Of a stretch of 64,000 nt of DNA, positions 16,155-26,621 are shown piece after piece. Made by a program: the position numbers and the translations under genes. Location of the stretch: positions 1-64,000 of the forward strand of contig NZ_JAERVJ010000008.1 in the NCBI RefSeq assembly GCF_016745395.1, read 5' to 3'. The DNA is from Methylocystis sp. Sn-Cys. GTDB lineage: Bacteria; Pseudomonadota; Alphaproteobacteria; Rhizobiales; Beijerinckiaceae. The notes below the pieces were generated by a model that ran no database searches, was not told the origin of the DNA, and saw only the letters and a program-made list of their open reading frames with translations. Position 1 is the first letter of the stretch; each line of letters begins with the position of its first letter.

Positions 16155-16616
16155 GCGTTTTCCCCCTGTTTGTTTTTTCTACCAGAATGCTTGCCGCATC
16201 GAGGTAACCCTAGCCCGATTCAAACCGCTTGGCAATCTGCGGGGAGAGCCTAATTTTGACGGCCAAAAATGCGATATTAAAGCGTATAATCAATAACTTA
16301 ATGTGCGACAACTGGTCGCGGACAAAAAATTTTTTTAGGCCGTGGAACCCGAAGATTCGAGGCCTTTGAGAGGCCTCTCCGAAGCCCCGCCGCAGGTTGT
16401 TTCCACCCCGGGCAGGCGGCCTCGGGGCGGCCTTCTTGCAAATCCTCTTGCAAACCTTGCGGCGATCCCTATTGCTCCCTGCGGGCGCTTCGCATATAAG
16501 CGCGCGCATCCCACAGGCGAAGGTTATGCGGCGTCTGATCCAAGACGTCGTTTCCGGTGGCCGGTTTCCGGCCTCTTCACCTTGCTTTCGCCGAGGCTCA
16601 ACCGGAGAAAAGTAAA
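16155..16616. other. long intergenic region between the 64-residue protein gene and rpsB
   Basis: It holds divergent promoters and no convincing gene. An AT-rich patch at 16250-16340 and a GAGGCCT/AGGCCTC hairpin near 16359-16378 precede the rpsB promoter. The leader of rpsB is about 110 bases, long enough for the S2-binding leader that autoregulates rpsB in other bacteria, but no specific structure was recognised. Confidence 0.5.
16472..16500 (+). promoter_or_regulatory. probable rpsB promoter
   Basis: TTGCTC (16472-16477) and TATAAG (16495-16500) are separated by 17 bases, a sigma70-like arrangement. The start would fall near 16507, leaving a leader of about 110 bases before rpsB. Confidence 0.55.
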
Positions 16617-17633
16617 ATGGCGCTTCCTGATTTCACCATGCGCGGCCTTCTCGAGGCGGGCGCTCACTTCGGCCACCAGTCGCATCGCTGGAACCCGAAG
16701 ATGGCCCCCTTCATTTTCGGCGTGCGCAACAACATCCACATCATCGATCTCGCCCAGACCGTTCCGCTGCTCCATCAGGCGCTGAAGACGGTCTCCGACA
16801 CGGTGGCCAAGGGCGGCCGCGTGCTGTTCGTCGGCACCAAGCGTCAGGCGCAGGATCAGATCGCCGACTCGGCCCGCCGCAGCGCGCAGTATTACATCAA
16901 CTCCCGCTGGCTCGGCGGCACGCTGACCAACTGGAAGACCATTTCGGGCTCGATCAATCGCCTGCGCAAGCTCGACGAGATGCTCTCGGCCGGCGCCCAG
17001 GGCGTGACGAAGAAGGAGCGCCTGCTCCTCACCCGCGAGCGCGACAAGCTGGAAAAGGCGCTCGGCGGCATCAAGGACATGGGCGGCACGCCCGACCTGA
17101 TCTTTGTCATCGACACCAATAAGGAGCAGCTCGCGATCAAGGAGGCCAACCGCCTCAAGATCCCGGTGGTGGCGATCCTCGACACCAACTGCGATCCGGA
17201 TGGCGTGACCTATCCCATCCCGGGCAATGACGACGCCGGCCGCGCCATCCAGCTCTACTGCGACTTGATCGCCCGCGCCGCGATCGACGGCATCTCCCGC
17301 AGCCAGGGCGCGCTGGGCGTCGATCTCGGCGAAGCCGAGACGCCGGCCGTCGAGCCGGCCGTGGCCGGCGCCGAAAGCGGCGAGGCTTACGAGTCGGCTG
17401 AGGTCTTCGAGCTGCTCGCCGCGCCGCGCGGCGCGCCCGACGATCTCGCCAAGCTGAATGGCGTCGGCCCGCAGGTCGTCAAGAAGCTCAACGACGCCGG
17501 CGTCTTCCATTACTGGCAGATCGCCGCGATGACGCCGGCCGACGTCGAAAAGGTCGACGCCGATCTCAAGCTCAGCGGCCGCATCGCCCGCGACGGCTGG
17601 GTGGATCAGGCGCGCGCGCTTCTGTCCGCCTAA
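16617..17633 (+). CDS. rpsB: 30S ribosomal protein S2 with C-terminal extension
   Basis: Core small-subunit ribosomal protein. The 338 residues begin [21 protein letters not shown] and carry the S2 signatures [20 protein letters not shown] and [14 protein letters not shown]. Unlike the roughly 240-residue enteric protein it has about 100 extra residues, starting near 240. These include a helix-hairpin-helix-like segment ([17 protein letters not shown]), a known feature of Hyphomicrobiales S2. The start was chosen at the ATG after GGAGAAAAG. tsf follows after 135 bases. Confidence 0.98.
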   Translation: MALPDFTMRGLLEAGAHFGHQSHRWNPKMAPFIFGVRNNIHIIDLAQTVPLLHQALKTVSDTVAKGGRVLFVGTKRQAQDQIADSARRSAQYYINSRWLGGTLTNWKTISGSINRLRKLDEMLSAGAQGVTKKERLLLTRERDKLEKALGGIKDMGGTPDLIFVIDTNKEQLAIKEANRLKIPVVAILDTNCDPDGVTYPIPGNDDAGRAIQLYCDLIARAAIDGISRSQGALGVDLGEAETPAVEPAVAGAESGEAYESAEVFELLAAPRGAPDDLAKLNGVGPQVVKKLNDAGVFHYWQIAAMTPADVEKVDADLKLSGRIARDGWVDQARALLSA

Positions 17634-17663
17634 AGACTGACTGTCATCTTTCGCCATTACCTC

Positions 17664-17692
17664 GGGCGCCGGCTCATCCAGAGCCGGCGCCC
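17664..17692 (+). other. perfect hairpin between rpsB and tsf
   Basis: GGGCGCCGGCTC and its exact complement form a 12-bp stem with loop ATCCA. There is no T-run, so it is more likely an RNA processing, stability or pausing element that tunes tsf relative to rpsB than a full terminator. Confidence 0.6.
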
Positions 17693-17768
17693 GTCGCCAT
17701 AAAGCCCCCGAGAGCCGGGAAGCCGTCGCCGCGGGCTTCCAGCCGGCCCCAACAGAAGGATTTCGACC

Positions 17769-18695
17769 ATGGCCACGATTACCGCCGCCCTCGTCAAGGA
17801 ACTGCGTGAGAGCACCGGCGCCGGCATGATGGACTGCAAGGCCGCGCTCACCGCCACCGATGGCGAGTTCGAGGCGGCTGTCGACTGGCTGCGCAAGAAG
17901 GGCCTGTCCAAGGCCGCCAAGAAGGCCGACCGCGTGGCCGCCGAGGGCCTCGTCGCCGCGCTCACCGGCGACAAGAAGGGCGTCGTCGTCGAGGTGAACT
18001 CCGAGACCGACTTCGTTTCCCGCAACGCCGACTTCCAGACGCTCGTCAAGAACATCGCCGAAGTGGCGCTGGCGACCGGCAAGACCGACGCCGCTGAGCT
18101 CGGCGGAGAGGCCTATCCGGGCGGCGGCACGGTCGCCGAGAACATCACGACGTCTATCGCCACGATCGGCGAGAACCTCACGCTGCGCCGCGCCGCCGCG
18201 CTGACGGTGTCCGACGGCGTCGTCGGCCGCTATGTGCACGGCCAGGTCGTCGACGGCCAGGGCAAGATCGCGGTGATCGTCGCGCTGGAATCGACCGGCG
18301 ACAAGGAAGTGCTGGCCAAGCTCGCGCGCGAGATCGCCATGCATGTCGCCTCGGCCAATCCGCAGGCGATGGACGCCTCTGGCCTCGACCCGGCGATTGT
18401 CGAGCGCGAGGCCAATCTGCTGCGCGAGAAGAACGCCGGCAAGCCCGAGAATGTGCTGGCGAAGATCGTCGAGTCCGGCGTCAAGACCTTCGCCAAGGAA
18501 GTCTGCCTGCTCGACCAGCCCTCGAACCACCCCGAGCACAATGGCAAGACCGTCGCCCAGGCGGTGAAGGAGCTCGAAGGCAAGGCCGGCGCGCCGATCG
18601 CCATCAAGGGCTTCGTCCGCTATGCGCTCGGCGAAGGCATCGAGAAGCAGACCAGCGATTTCGCCGCGGAAGTCGCGGCGGCTGCGAAGGGCTGA
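17769..18695 (+). CDS. tsf: elongation factor Ts
   Basis: Guanine-nucleotide exchange factor for EF-Tu. The 308 residues show the N-terminal UBA-like domain, the signature [16 protein letters not shown] (13-28), and TDFVSRN with the dimerisation domains. Length is typical. The start follows AGAAGGA. It is followed by a strong intrinsic terminator, so the rpsB-tsf unit ends here. Confidence 0.98.
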   Translation: MATITAALVKELRESTGAGMMDCKAALTATDGEFEAAVDWLRKKGLSKAAKKADRVAAEGLVAALTGDKKGVVVEVNSETDFVSRNADFQTLVKNIAEVALATGKTDAAELGGEAYPGGGTVAENITTSIATIGENLTLRRAAALTVSDGVVGRYVHGQVVDGQGKIAVIVALESTGDKEVLAKLAREIAMHVASANPQAMDASGLDPAIVEREANLLREKNAGKPENVLAKIVESGVKTFAKEVCLLDQPSNHPEHNGKTVAQAVKELEGKAGAPIAIKGFVRYALGEGIEKQTSDFAAEVAAAAKG

Positions 18696-18770
18696 GCCAG
18701 AACGGGCTTCCACGCCATTTCCTCCCTTAAAGGGGAGGGCGCTTCGCAAGGCGTAATGAACAGAAACTAA

Positions 18771-18802
18771 AAGGCCGAGGCTCCAACCTCGGCCTTTTTT
18801 GT
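18771..18802 (+). terminator. intrinsic terminator of rpsB-tsf
   Basis: AAGGCCGAGG and CCTCGGCCTT form a 10-bp stem with loop CTCCAA, followed by a run of T. Confidence 0.9.
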
Positions 18803-18976
18803 TGGTCTAACGCTTGGTTGCTTTTCAGCCCAAGCAGACATGCTCGCTGTGGCGCATAAGTCGGCGCCGCGCTGATGAGCCATTGCGGGCGCCTGAACGG
18901 GCGTTATCTCCGAACTGTTTAATCCGGCGACCACGCTCCCGCCTCGGCTGGGAGGCCGGATCACGGAGGGAGAAAA

Positions 18977-20377
18977 ATGACGATCCGTCCGGACCCCACC
19001 TTCCACGCCACCCCCAAGCTGGCGATGGAAGCGCCCCCTGAGCGATATGCCTACGTCCTGATGCTCAGTCCCGATTTGTCGCGGCCCGACTGCCTGGGCG
19101 TGGTCGACGTCGACTCAAATTCTTCGTCCTATGGAAAAATCGTCCACACGGTGATGATGCCGAATAAGGGCGATGAATTTCATCATTTCGGCTGGAACGC
19201 CTGCTCATCCGCCTTGTCGCCCATGTCGGGCCACGCCTTTCTGGAACGCCGCTACCTCATCATCCCAGGTCTGCGGTCGTCGCGGATCTATGTGATCGAC
19301 ACCAAGCCGGACCCCACGCAGGCAAAGATCCACAAGATCATCGAGCCGGAGGAAGTCTTCCACAAGACCGGCTATTCGCGACCGCACACGGTCCATTGCG
19401 GGCCGGAGGGCATTTATGTCTCCACCCTCGGCGGCGGCGGACCGGATGGGACCGATAGCCCGCCCGGTATCTTCATCATGGATTGCGAAACATTCGACGT
19501 GCTGGGCCGCTGGGAGATCGACCGAGGGCCGCAGGACAAGCATTACGATTTCTGGTGGAACCTCCCGCGGGATTACATGGTGACGAGCGAATGGGGGCTG
19601 CCGCCGCAGTTCGAGAACGGCCTGGTTCCCGACGATCTGCTCGGCAACAAATATGGGCATAGACTCCATTTCTGGGATCTGCGCGCGCGACGCAACGTCC
19701 AAACAATTGACCTTGGCGCCAACCATCAGATGGCCCTTGAAGTCCGGCCGGCGCACGACCCGATAAAGGAATATGGCTTCGTCGGCGTCGTGGTGGACAC
19801 GACCAACCTCGAGGGGTCGATCTGGACCTGGTGGCGCGAGGGCGGCACGTTCCGTTGCGAGAAGACAGCCGTCATTGCGCCCGAGCCGGCGGATAAAGAT
19901 CAGCTCCCCCCATTGCTACAGGCCTTCGCCGCCGTTCCGCCATTGGTCACCGACATCGACCTCTCCCTCGATGATCGGTTCCTCTATGTGTCCTGCTGGG
20001 GCACGGGCGAGATGCGCCAGTATGACGTCAGCGACCCGAGGGCGCCCAAGCTGGTTGGCTCGGCGCATATCGGCGGCATTGTCAGACGGACGCCCCATCC
20101 GAATGGCGATGCATTTGCCGGCGGCCCGCAGATGATCGAGATCAGCCGCGACGGGAAGCGGGTCTACTGGACGAACTCGCTCTATTCGACCTGGGACGAC
20201 CAGTTCTTTCCTGAGGGAGTGCCAGGCGCGATGGTCAAAGCCGACGTCGGGACCGATGGCGGCGTCACACTAGACAAGGAATTTTGGGTTGAATTTCCGG
20301 ATGGATACAGGTCGCACCAAATACGCCTGGAAGGCGGCGACTGCTCGACCGACTCCTTCTGCTATCCGTCCGTCTGA
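18977..20377 (+). CDS. mtoX: selenium-binding protein SBP56 family, probable methanethiol oxidase
   Basis: The SBP56/SELENBP1 family includes bacterial MtoX, a copper-dependent enzyme that oxidises methanethiol to formaldehyde, sulfide and hydrogen peroxide. The 466-residue protein has full-length family blocks: PNKGDEFHHFGWNACSS, GYSRPHTVHCGP, PRDYMVTSEWG, YGHRLHFWDL and LDDRFLYVSCWGTGEMRQYDVSDP. No signal peptide is evident, although some characterised MtoX enzymes are periplasmic. The start has a strong GGAGGGAGAAAA site. A membrane-protein gene starts two bases after its stop. Position inside the tsf-pyrH cluster suggests an inserted accessory unit. The methanethiol role is inferred from family. 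Confidence 0.85.
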   Translation: MTIRPDPTFHATPKLAMEAPPERYAYVLMLSPDLSRPDCLGVVDVDSNSSSYGKIVHTVMMPNKGDEFHHFGWNACSSALSPMSGHAFLERRYLIIPGLRSSRIYVIDTKPDPTQAKIHKIIEPEEVFHKTGYSRPHTVHCGPEGIYVSTLGGGGPDGTDSPPGIFIMDCETFDVLGRWEIDRGPQDKHYDFWWNLPRDYMVTSEWGLPPQFENGLVPDDLLGNKYGHRLHFWDLRARRNVQTIDLGANHQMALEVRPAHDPIKEYGFVGVVVDTTNLEGSIWTWWREGGTFRCEKTAVIAPEPADKDQLPPLLQAFAAVPPLVTDIDLSLDDRFLYVSCWGTGEMRQYDVSDPRAPKLVGSAHIGGIVRRTPHPNGDAFAGGPQMIEISRDGKRVYWTNSLYSTWDDQFFPEGVPGAMVKADVGTDGGVTLDKEFWVEFPDGYRSHQIRLEGGDCSTDSFCYPSV

Positions 20378-20379
20378 AG

Positions 20380-21042
20380 GTGGGCCACGTTCAATGGAGC
20401 ACGGCTGACCTTTGGCTGGCCGTGGTCGCCAGCGGCCTCTACCACGGCGTTAATCCGGGCATGGGATGGCCTCTGGCCGTTTCAGCCGGCCTGATGGGCA
20501 GGGGGCGCTGGGACCTCGCCTTGGCGCTTGCGTCGCTTGCGGCCGGGCACTTAGCCGCCATGCTGGTCATTCTGCTGCCCTTCGCGCTGATGACCGCGCT
20601 GGTGGAATGGGGACGCGTCATCAGGATCGGCGTCGGCGTCGGCGTGATGGCCTATGGCGCCTACCGCCTCGTCAACCGGCGACATCCGCGCGCGCTCGCC
20701 CGAATCAGGCCCACGCAGCTTGCGCTGTGGTCCTTCGCTATCGCGATCGCGCATGGGGCCGGTTTGATGCTGCTGCCCATCTATCTTGGCCTTTGCTCGG
20801 CGGGAGAGGTCGACGCGGCCCATCAGGGACTAGCGAGCCTGATGGGGCGCAACTTTGCAACCGCGGTCCTGGTTTCGCTCCTCCATGTGGTCTCGATGGT
20901 GACCGCTGGCGGCTTGATTGCGTTCCTTGTCCACGGCTGGCTCGGCCCAAGTTTTATCTCCAGGAGCTGGTTCAACCTCGACCTGGTTTGGGCGCTGAGC
21001 TTGATGCTCGTCGGCGCCGCCGGGCTCGTGACGGCCTTATGA
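20380..21042 (+). CDS. multi-pass membrane protein of unknown function linked to mtoX
   Basis: Not recognised beyond being an integral membrane protein. The 220 residues hold about six hydrophobic helices with histidines at their edges ([37 protein letters not shown]). The start is GTG two bases after mtoX, implying coupling. The HG-N-P and H-G-x-G motifs recall metal or heme-handling membrane proteins, but no function can be assigned. Confidence 0.8.
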   Translation: MGHVQWSTADLWLAVVASGLYHGVNPGMGWPLAVSAGLMGRGRWDLALALASLAAGHLAAMLVILLPFALMTALVEWGRVIRIGVGVGVMAYGAYRLVNRRHPRALARIRPTQLALWSFAIAIAHGAGLMLLPIYLGLCSAGEVDAAHQGLASLMGRNFATAVLVSLLHVVSMVTAGGLIAFLVHGWLGPSFISRSWFNLDLVWALSLMLVGAAGLVTAL

Positions 21043-21098
21043 AACATTCCCTTCATCCCCCGCGTTTCGCCCTGCTGGCGGGGCGCCGGGAGGGTTCA

Positions 21099-22082
21099 AT
21101 GCCTGCGCAGGGACAATCGATTACGGAAGCGATCCGGGAGAATATCTCGGTAACCGGCATAGAGAGCGCCGCCCCCCTGCCGGATATGCAGACGCAGGGG
21201 GACGGGCTCAAAAATCCGCGCGAGCTTTATCCCAAGCCGCCTTTCGAGAAGCAGCCGCAGCCTTGGCCGGGCCTCGCCTGCAAGATGACTCCGCTGCCCG
21301 ATCACGGCGAGAAGAGCTATCGCGGCTCGGGGCGGCTCAAGGGCCGCAAGGCGCTGCTCACGGGCGGCGATTCCGGCATCGGCCGCGCGGCGGCGATCGC
21401 CTTCGCGCGCGAGGGCGCCGATGTCGCGATCAATTATCTTCCGCAAGAGGAGGAGGACGCCCGGGAGGTTGTGGCGTTGATCGAAGACGCGGGCGGCAAG
21501 GCCGCGCCCATTCCTGGCGACATTCGCGACGAAATGTTCTGCAAGCGTCTCGTCGATGACGCCGTGAACGAGCTCGGCGGGCTCGATATTCTGGTCAACA
21601 ACGCCGCCCGCCAGCATGTGCATGAATCGATCACGGAGATCACCACGGAAGATCTCGACTGGACCTTCCGCACCAATCTCTATGCGCTGTTCTGGATCAC
21701 CAAGGCGGCCGTTCCCCATATGCGGCCCGGTTCGACCATCATCAATACGACCTCGATCAACGCCTATGAGCCGTCGCAGCATCTGCTCGATTATGCGGTG
21801 ACGAAGGCCGGCATTCTGAATTTCACCTGGGGACTGGCCAAGCAGCTCGCCAAGCAGGGCATCCGCGTCAACGCCGTCGCGCCGGGCCCGTTCTGGACGC
21901 CGCTGCAACCTTCAGGCGGGCAGACGCAGGAGCATCTCACCCAGTTCGGCGGCGACACGCCGCTCGGCCGCCCCGGCCAGCCGGCGGAGATTGCGCCGCT
22001 TTACGTCCTGCTGGCCTCGGCGGAATCGAGCTATGCGACGGGGCAGGTGTTCGGGGCGACAGGCGGCGAGGTCGGACCGTAA
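21099..22082 (+). CDS. short-chain dehydrogenase/reductase (GSP39/YdaD-like)
   Basis: NAD(P)-dependent oxidoreductase. The 327-residue protein has a roughly 80-residue N-terminal extension with a proline-rich segment ([15 protein letters not shown]) typical of the stress-protein 39 subgroup. The Rossmann motif TGGDSGIG (88-95), NNAARQ and the catalytic YAVTK follow. The start at 21099 has a GGGAGGG site. An ATG at 21039 overlaps the preceding stop (ATGA) and would add 20 residues. The substrate is unknown; it is likely co-transcribed with mtoX. Confidence 0.9.
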   Translation: MPAQGQSITEAIRENISVTGIESAAPLPDMQTQGDGLKNPRELYPKPPFEKQPQPWPGLACKMTPLPDHGEKSYRGSGRLKGRKALLTGGDSGIGRAAAIAFAREGADVAINYLPQEEEDAREVVALIEDAGGKAAPIPGDIRDEMFCKRLVDDAVNELGGLDILVNNAARQHVHESITEITTEDLDWTFRTNLYALFWITKAAVPHMRPGSTIINTTSINAYEPSQHLLDYAVTKAGILNFTWGLAKQLAKQGIRVNAVAPGPFWTPLQPSGGQTQEHLTQFGGDTPLGRPGQPAEIAPLYVLLASAESSYATGQVFGATGGEVGP

Positions 22083-22116
22083 CCTTTCGCTTTGGAGATT
22101 CGAAAGGGTCACTTGC

Positions 22117-22156
22117 GGCGGGGGCGCGCCATTCGTATTTAAGTCGCGCCCCCGCC
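22117..22156 (+). other. perfect hairpin in the pyrH leader
   Basis: GGCGGGGGCGCG and its exact complement form a 12-bp stem with a 16-base AT-rich loop, ending about 22 bases before the pyrH start. No T-run follows. It may mark the old boundary of the translation cluster or act as a leader/processing element. Confidence 0.5.
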
Positions 22157-22178
22157 CAAGCCATCAGAGAGACCCGTC

Positions 22179-22904
22179 ATGTCCGACCACGCCTCGAAGC
22201 GATATAAACGCGTGGTCGTGAAGCTTTCCGGCGAGGCGCTGCAAGGATCGCTGCCTTATGGCCTCGACGCGACGACGCTGGAGCGCATCGCCAAGGACCT
22301 GGCCACGGCCTCCGAGAACGGCCACGAGGTCGCGGTGGTCGTTGGCGGCGGCAATTTCTTCCGCGGCATCAAGGGCGCCGATACGGGCATCGAGCGGGCG
22401 CGCGCCGATTCGATCGGCATGCTCGCGACCGTCATGAACGGGCTGGCGCTCGAGCAAGCGATCGAAATGCAGGGGCGCCCGGCCCGCTGCCTCTCCTCCG
22501 TGCCGATGCCCTCGCTGTGCGAATCCTTCTCGCGCCGCGCGGCGCTGCATCATCTCGCCAAGGGGAGGGTGATGATCGCGGCCGGCGGCACCGGCAATCC
22601 CTTCTTCACGACCGACACGGGCGCCGTGCTGCGCGCGGCCGAGCTTTCGGCCGACGCAGTGCTGAAGGCGACCCAGGTCGACGGCGTCTACACCGCCGAC
22701 CCCAAGCGCGATCCCGCGGCCAAGCGTTACGAGCGCTTGACCCATGACGAGGCCATCGCCCAAAATCTCGCCGTCATGGACACGGCCGCCTTCGCGCTGG
22801 CGCGGGAAAATCGAATTCCGATCATCGTCTTTTCGATCGGCGAACCCGGCGCGATCGCCTCGGTGCTGGCCGGGGGTGGGCGTTCGACCCTCGTCGCGCC
22901 ATAA
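22179..22904 (+). CDS. pyrH: UMP kinase
   Basis: Phosphorylates UMP to UDP with ATP, in the cytoplasm. The 241-residue amino acid kinase family protein has [13 protein letters not shown] near the start, [23 protein letters not shown] and DGVYTADPK, all diagnostic for bacterial hexameric PyrH. It begins the pyrH-frr-uppS-cdsA-dxr run. Confidence 0.98.
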   Translation: MSDHASKRYKRVVVKLSGEALQGSLPYGLDATTLERIAKDLATASENGHEVAVVVGGGNFFRGIKGADTGIERARADSIGMLATVMNGLALEQAIEMQGRPARCLSSVPMPSLCESFSRRAALHHLAKGRVMIAAGGTGNPFFTTDTGAVLRAAELSADAVLKATQVDGVYTADPKRDPAAKRYERLTHDEAIAQNLAVMDTAAFALARENRIPIIVFSIGEPGAIASVLAGGGRSTLVAP

Positions 22905-23055
22905 GCCCGCGCGTCTTTAACTTGCGCACGACGCCTAAAAACATGCCATAAGGGGCTTTGATCGCGGACCTGCGCGTCCGCGGGCCAGTTGAGAAACCAC
23001 GCCGGCCGGGCGCGCGCCCTCGCGCTGCTGGCGACGAAAGCAGGTTGTAGAGGTC

Positions 23056-23616
23056 ATGACGGATAAATTCGATCTGGCGGATTTGAAGCGCCGCATGCAG
23101 GGCGCGATCGCAACTCTGAAACATGAGTTCGGCGGCCTGCGGACCGGCCGCGCCGCCGCGAGCCTGCTCGACCCCGTGCATGTCGACGCCTATGGGCAGA
23201 TCTCGCCGCTCAATCAGGTGGCGACCGTCAGCGTGCCGGAGCCGCGCATGCTCGCCGTCCAAGTCTGGGACAAGGCGCTGGTCATCGCCGTCGACAAGGC
23301 GATTCGCGAAGCCAATCTCGGTCTGCAGCCGACCGTCGAGGGCCAGATCCTGCGCATCCGCATGCCGGAGCTCAACGAACAGCGCCGTAAGGAGCTGGTG
23401 AAGGTCGCCCATAAATATGCGGAAGAGGCCCGCGTCGCGGTGCGCCATGTCCGGCGCGACGGCATCGACACGCTGAAGAGGTTGTTGAAGGATCACGCCA
23501 TTCCCGAGGATGACGGCAAGCGGCACGAAACCGAGGTGCAGAAGGCGACCGACGACTCTGTGAAGGAAATCGACGCGGCCCTGGCCGCCAAGGAAAAGGA
23601 AATTATGCAGGTCTAA
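23056..23616 (+). CDS. frr: ribosome recycling factor
   Basis: Splits post-termination ribosomes together with EF-G. The 186 residues show the typical [34 protein letters not shown] and a C-terminal charged helix. It lies 150 bases after pyrH; no internal promoter was evident in that gap. Confidence 0.98.
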   Translation: MTDKFDLADLKRRMQGAIATLKHEFGGLRTGRAAASLLDPVHVDAYGQISPLNQVATVSVPEPRMLAVQVWDKALVIAVDKAIREANLGLQPTVEGQILRIRMPELNEQRRKELVKVAHKYAEEARVAVRHVRRDGIDTLKRLLKDHAIPEDDGKRHETEVQKATDDSVKEIDAALAAKEKEIMQV

Positions 23617-23694
23617 GGGCCGTGCTGGAGACGCGAGCGCGGCGGCGACCGTCTGCCTCCATTGCTGAGATCGGCCGGCGATTCGGAACGACAT

Positions 23695-24471
23695 ATGGCG
23701 GAAGGCGATTTTTTGGAGATGGCGACGACCACGCTCGGCATAACGATTGTCCCGCGCCACGTCGCGCTCATTATGGACGGCAATGGCCGCTGGGCGGCGG
23801 CCCGCGGCCTGCCGCGCTTCGAGGGCCATCGCCGCGGCGTCGAGGCGCTTCGTCGGGCCGTCCGGGCTGCGATCGAGCTCCGTATCTCCTATCTCACGGT
23901 CTATTCCTTTTCGGCGGAGAACTGGTCGCGCCCGCGTGAAGAGGTGCAGAGCCTGCTCGGATTGCTGCATCGGTTCATTCGCAACGACCTGTCCGAGCTG
24001 CACGACAACAACGTGCGGGTGCGCGTTATTGGCGCGCGCGAGGATCTCGCGCCGGAGATTCTGGCCCTGCTCAAGGAGGCGGAGCAGGTGACGGCGGCCA
24101 ACACCGGGCTGACGCTCGTCGTGGCCTTCAATTACGGCGCGCGGCAGGAAATTGCGGCGGCGGCGCGCGCGCTCGCCGAGATGGTGGCGGAGGGGCGGCT
24201 TGCGCCGCATGAAATCGACGCCGACGCCATCTCCGCGCGCCTCGACACCGCCGACATACCGGACCCGGATCTGATCATCCGCACCTCCGGCGAACAGCGG
24301 CTCTCGAATTTCCTTTTGTGGCAGGCGGCCTACGCCGAATTCGTGTTCCTGCCGATCCTGTGGCCCGATTTCGATCAGGCCGCTTTGGTCTCCGCTTTGG
24401 AGGAATACGCTCATCGGGAGCGCCGGTTTGGCCGGGTCGAGTCGCCGCGCAGCGCCAAGACGGCGTCATGA
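23695..24471 (+). CDS. uppS: isoprenyl transferase (undecaprenyl diphosphate synthase)
   Basis: Makes the C55 lipid carrier precursor for peptidoglycan and LPS. The 258-residue cis-prenyltransferase has [13 protein letters not shown] (catalytic Asp28), [11 protein letters not shown] and [19 protein letters not shown]. The ATG at 23695 was chosen over an upstream TTG at 23662. The stop overlaps the cdsA start. Confidence 0.95.
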   Translation: MAEGDFLEMATTTLGITIVPRHVALIMDGNGRWAAARGLPRFEGHRRGVEALRRAVRAAIELRISYLTVYSFSAENWSRPREEVQSLLGLLHRFIRNDLSELHDNNVRVRVIGAREDLAPEILALLKEAEQVTAANTGLTLVVAFNYGARQEIAAAARALAEMVAEGRLAPHEIDADAISARLDTADIPDPDLIIRTSGEQRLSNFLLWQAAYAEFVFLPILWPDFDQAALVSALEEYAHRERRFGRVESPRSAKTAS

Positions 24472-25316
24472 CGAGCCCGCTGTCCAAGGAAAAAAGCGGC
24501 GGCTTCGCCGATCTCGGGCCGCGCGTCGCTTCTGCGGTTGTCCTCGTCGCGGCGGCGGTGGCGACGCTCTATTTCGGGGGCGCTATTTTCGCCGCTTTCT
24601 GGCTCGTGGCGGCATTTGCCGTGAACTGGGAGTGGCAGGGGCTGATTGGCGGCGAGCGTCGCGTCGCAAGAGTCGCCGCCGGCGGCGTGGCGACGGCGAC
24701 GGCGGCGGCTTTCGGGCGGAACGGGCTCGCTGGCTATGCGGCTCTGGATATCCTCTTTTTTGCAGCGACCGCCGCCGTTTTGGCCGGGCCGGCGCGGCGG
24801 GCCTGGGCGGCCGGGGGCGTCGTCTATGCCGGGGCGCTGGCCTTTTCGGTCTGCTGGCTGCGGGAATCATTCGACTTCGGAATTCTGGCGATCGCCTTCC
24901 TCTTCGCAATCGTGTGGGGAACCGACATTTTCGCCTATTTTGGCGGGCGGCTGATCGGCGGTCCCAAGCTTTGGCCCCGCGTCTCCGCCGGGAAAACCTG
25001 GTCGGGCACGATCACCGGCGTCGTCAGCGGCGCCTTGCTCGGCCTTGCGACCGCCTATCTCGGCGGCGGCCCGGCGCTTGCTAGCGTTCAGGTGTTTCTG
25101 GTCGGACTGGCGGCGGCCGGCATCTCACAAATGGGAGATCTGTTCGAATCCTCCGTGAAGCGCCGCTTCGGCGTCAAGGATTCGAGCCAGCTCATTCCCG
25201 GTCATGGCGGCGTGATGGACCGTCTGGATGGTTTCATTTTCGCCTGCGTTTTCGCGGCGGCGATCGGCTTGGTCCGGGGCGATCCCTCGGCGGCGGCCAA
25301 CCTCTTTTTCTGGTGA
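24468..25316 (+). CDS. cdsA: phosphatidate cytidylyltransferase
   Basis: Forms CDP-diacylglycerol for phospholipid synthesis in the inner membrane. The 282-residue protein starts at the ATGA overlap with uppS (24468). It has several membrane helices and the C-terminal signature [32 protein letters not shown] (positions 222-253), which binds nucleotide and metal. [15 protein letters not shown] is also typical. Confidence 0.96.
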   Translation: MTSPLSKEKSGGFADLGPRVASAVVLVAAAVATLYFGGAIFAAFWLVAAFAVNWEWQGLIGGERRVARVAAGGVATATAAAFGRNGLAGYAALDILFFAATAAVLAGPARRAWAAGGVVYAGALAFSVCWLRESFDFGILAIAFLFAIVWGTDIFAYFGGRLIGGPKLWPRVSAGKTWSGTITGVVSGALLGLATAYLGGGPALASVQVFLVGLAAAGISQMGDLFESSVKRRFGVKDSSQLIPGHGGVMDRLDGFIFACVFAAAIGLVRGDPSAAANLFFW

Positions 25317-25323
25317 AACGCTC

Positions 25324-26556
25324 ATGGGTTTGAAGAACGGACATGCAAACGGGGGCGCCCGGGCGCCGCGCCGTATCGTCCTGCTCGGCGCAACGGGTTC
25401 GGTCGGCCGCTCGACGGTCGATCTCCTGGAACGCGATCCGGAGGGGTTTTCGGTCACCGCCGTCGCCGGCGGGCGCGACGCCAAGGCGCTTGCCGACGTC
25501 GCCCGCCGCACCAAGGCGGAATTTGCGGCGATTCGGGACGAAAACGCCTATGCGGAGCTGAAGGACGCGCTCGCGGGCACGAATACGCAAGTGGCGGCCG
25601 GCCGTGACGCCGTGATCGAGGCGGCCGTGCGCGACGCCGATCTCGTCGTATCGGCCATCGTCGGCGCCGCGGGCGTCGAGCCGACGCACGCCGCGCTGTC
25701 TCTCGGCCGGGACGTCGCCCTCGCCAACAAGGAATGCCTCGTCTGCGCCGGCGCGCCGTTCATGCGCACCGCCAAAAAGATGGAGGCGATGCTCCTTCCG
25801 GTCGACAGCGAGCACAACGCCATCTTCCAGGCGCTGGGCGGCGAGGATCCGTCGCGGATCGAGCGCATGATCGTCACGGCTTCGGGCGGCCCGTTCCGCA
25901 CCTGGAGCAAGGAGCGCATCGCCAACGCGACGGTCGAGGAGGCCCTCAACCATCCGAACTGGGCGATGGGCCCCAAGATTACGGTCGACTCGGCAGGAAT
26001 GATGAACAAGGGCCTCGAGCTGATCGAGGCGCACCATCTTTTCGGGGTGCCGGCGGAAAAGCTCGAGGTCGTCGTGCATCCTCAGTCGATCGTGCACGGG
26101 CTCGTGGCTTTCTCGGACGGCTCCGTCACCGCCGGCATGGCGCCGCCGGATATGCGCGTGCCGATCGCCCATTGTCTGGCCTATCCCGAGCGCCTCACCA
26201 CGCCGGCGCATCGGCTCGACTTCGCGAAAATCGCGACGCTCACATTCGAAGCGCCCGATTTCGAGCGGTTCCCCGCGCTCAGGCTGGCGCTCGACGCTCT
26301 GGCGCATGGCGGCGGCTTGACCAATGTGCTCAACGCGGCGAATGAGATCGCGGTCGAGGCTTTCCTCGGCGGCCGCATTTCTTTTGCGGGAATCGTCCGC
26401 CACGTGGCGGAGGCCTGCGAGACGGCGCTGCGCGAAGGCTATGCTCGGGCTCCTGAAAATGTGGAGGAAGCGCTGGGCGTTGACCATATTGTCAGAGAAA
26501 GGTCGCGGGCGGTCTTGGCCGTCGATGCGCCTTCGGGCATTTTAACGCTTCAGTAA
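25324..26556 (+). CDS. dxr: 1-deoxy-D-xylulose 5-phosphate reductoisomerase
   Basis: Second enzyme of the MEP isoprenoid route, supplying precursors to UppS upstream. The 410 residues show the NADPH-binding LLGATGSVGRST near 20-30, NKECLVCAG, the metal-binding VDSEHNAIFQ and the SGGPFR active-site segment. The start at 25324 (MGLKNGHANGG) comes seven bases after the cdsA stop. Confidence 0.97.
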   Translation: MGLKNGHANGGARAPRRIVLLGATGSVGRSTVDLLERDPEGFSVTAVAGGRDAKALADVARRTKAEFAAIRDENAYAELKDALAGTNTQVAAGRDAVIEAAVRDADLVVSAIVGAAGVEPTHAALSLGRDVALANKECLVCAGAPFMRTAKKMEAMLLPVDSEHNAIFQALGGEDPSRIERMIVTASGGPFRTWSKERIANATVEEALNHPNWAMGPKITVDSAGMMNKGLELIEAHHLFGVPAEKLEVVVHPQSIVHGLVAFSDGSVTAGMAPPDMRVPIAHCLAYPERLTTPAHRLDFAKIATLTFEAPDFERFPALRLALDALAHGGGLTNVLNAANEIAVEAFLGGRISFAGIVRHVAEACETALREGYARAPENVEEALGVDHIVRERSRAVLAVDAPSGILTLQ

Positions 26557-26621
26557 CCAAACGCCCCGCGCCCCAGGTTGCGCGGGGAGCTTGGCCCGCG
26601 TGACGCGTTGGAGACGAGACC

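Noticed and set aside
16256-16290. TTGACG and TATAAT upstream of rpsB as promoter
   Set aside because: The spacing is 23 bases, too long for a sigma70 promoter; the TTGCTC/TATAAG pair nearer the gene fits better.
16524-18749. Long open frame on the minus strand across rpsB and tsf
   Set aside because: It is the mirror of two certain genes in GC-rich DNA, has low-complexity Arg/Gly/Ala content and no family features.
22822-24414. Open frame of about 530 codons antisense to frr and uppS
   Set aside because: Covers two certain genes and shows no protein-like pattern.
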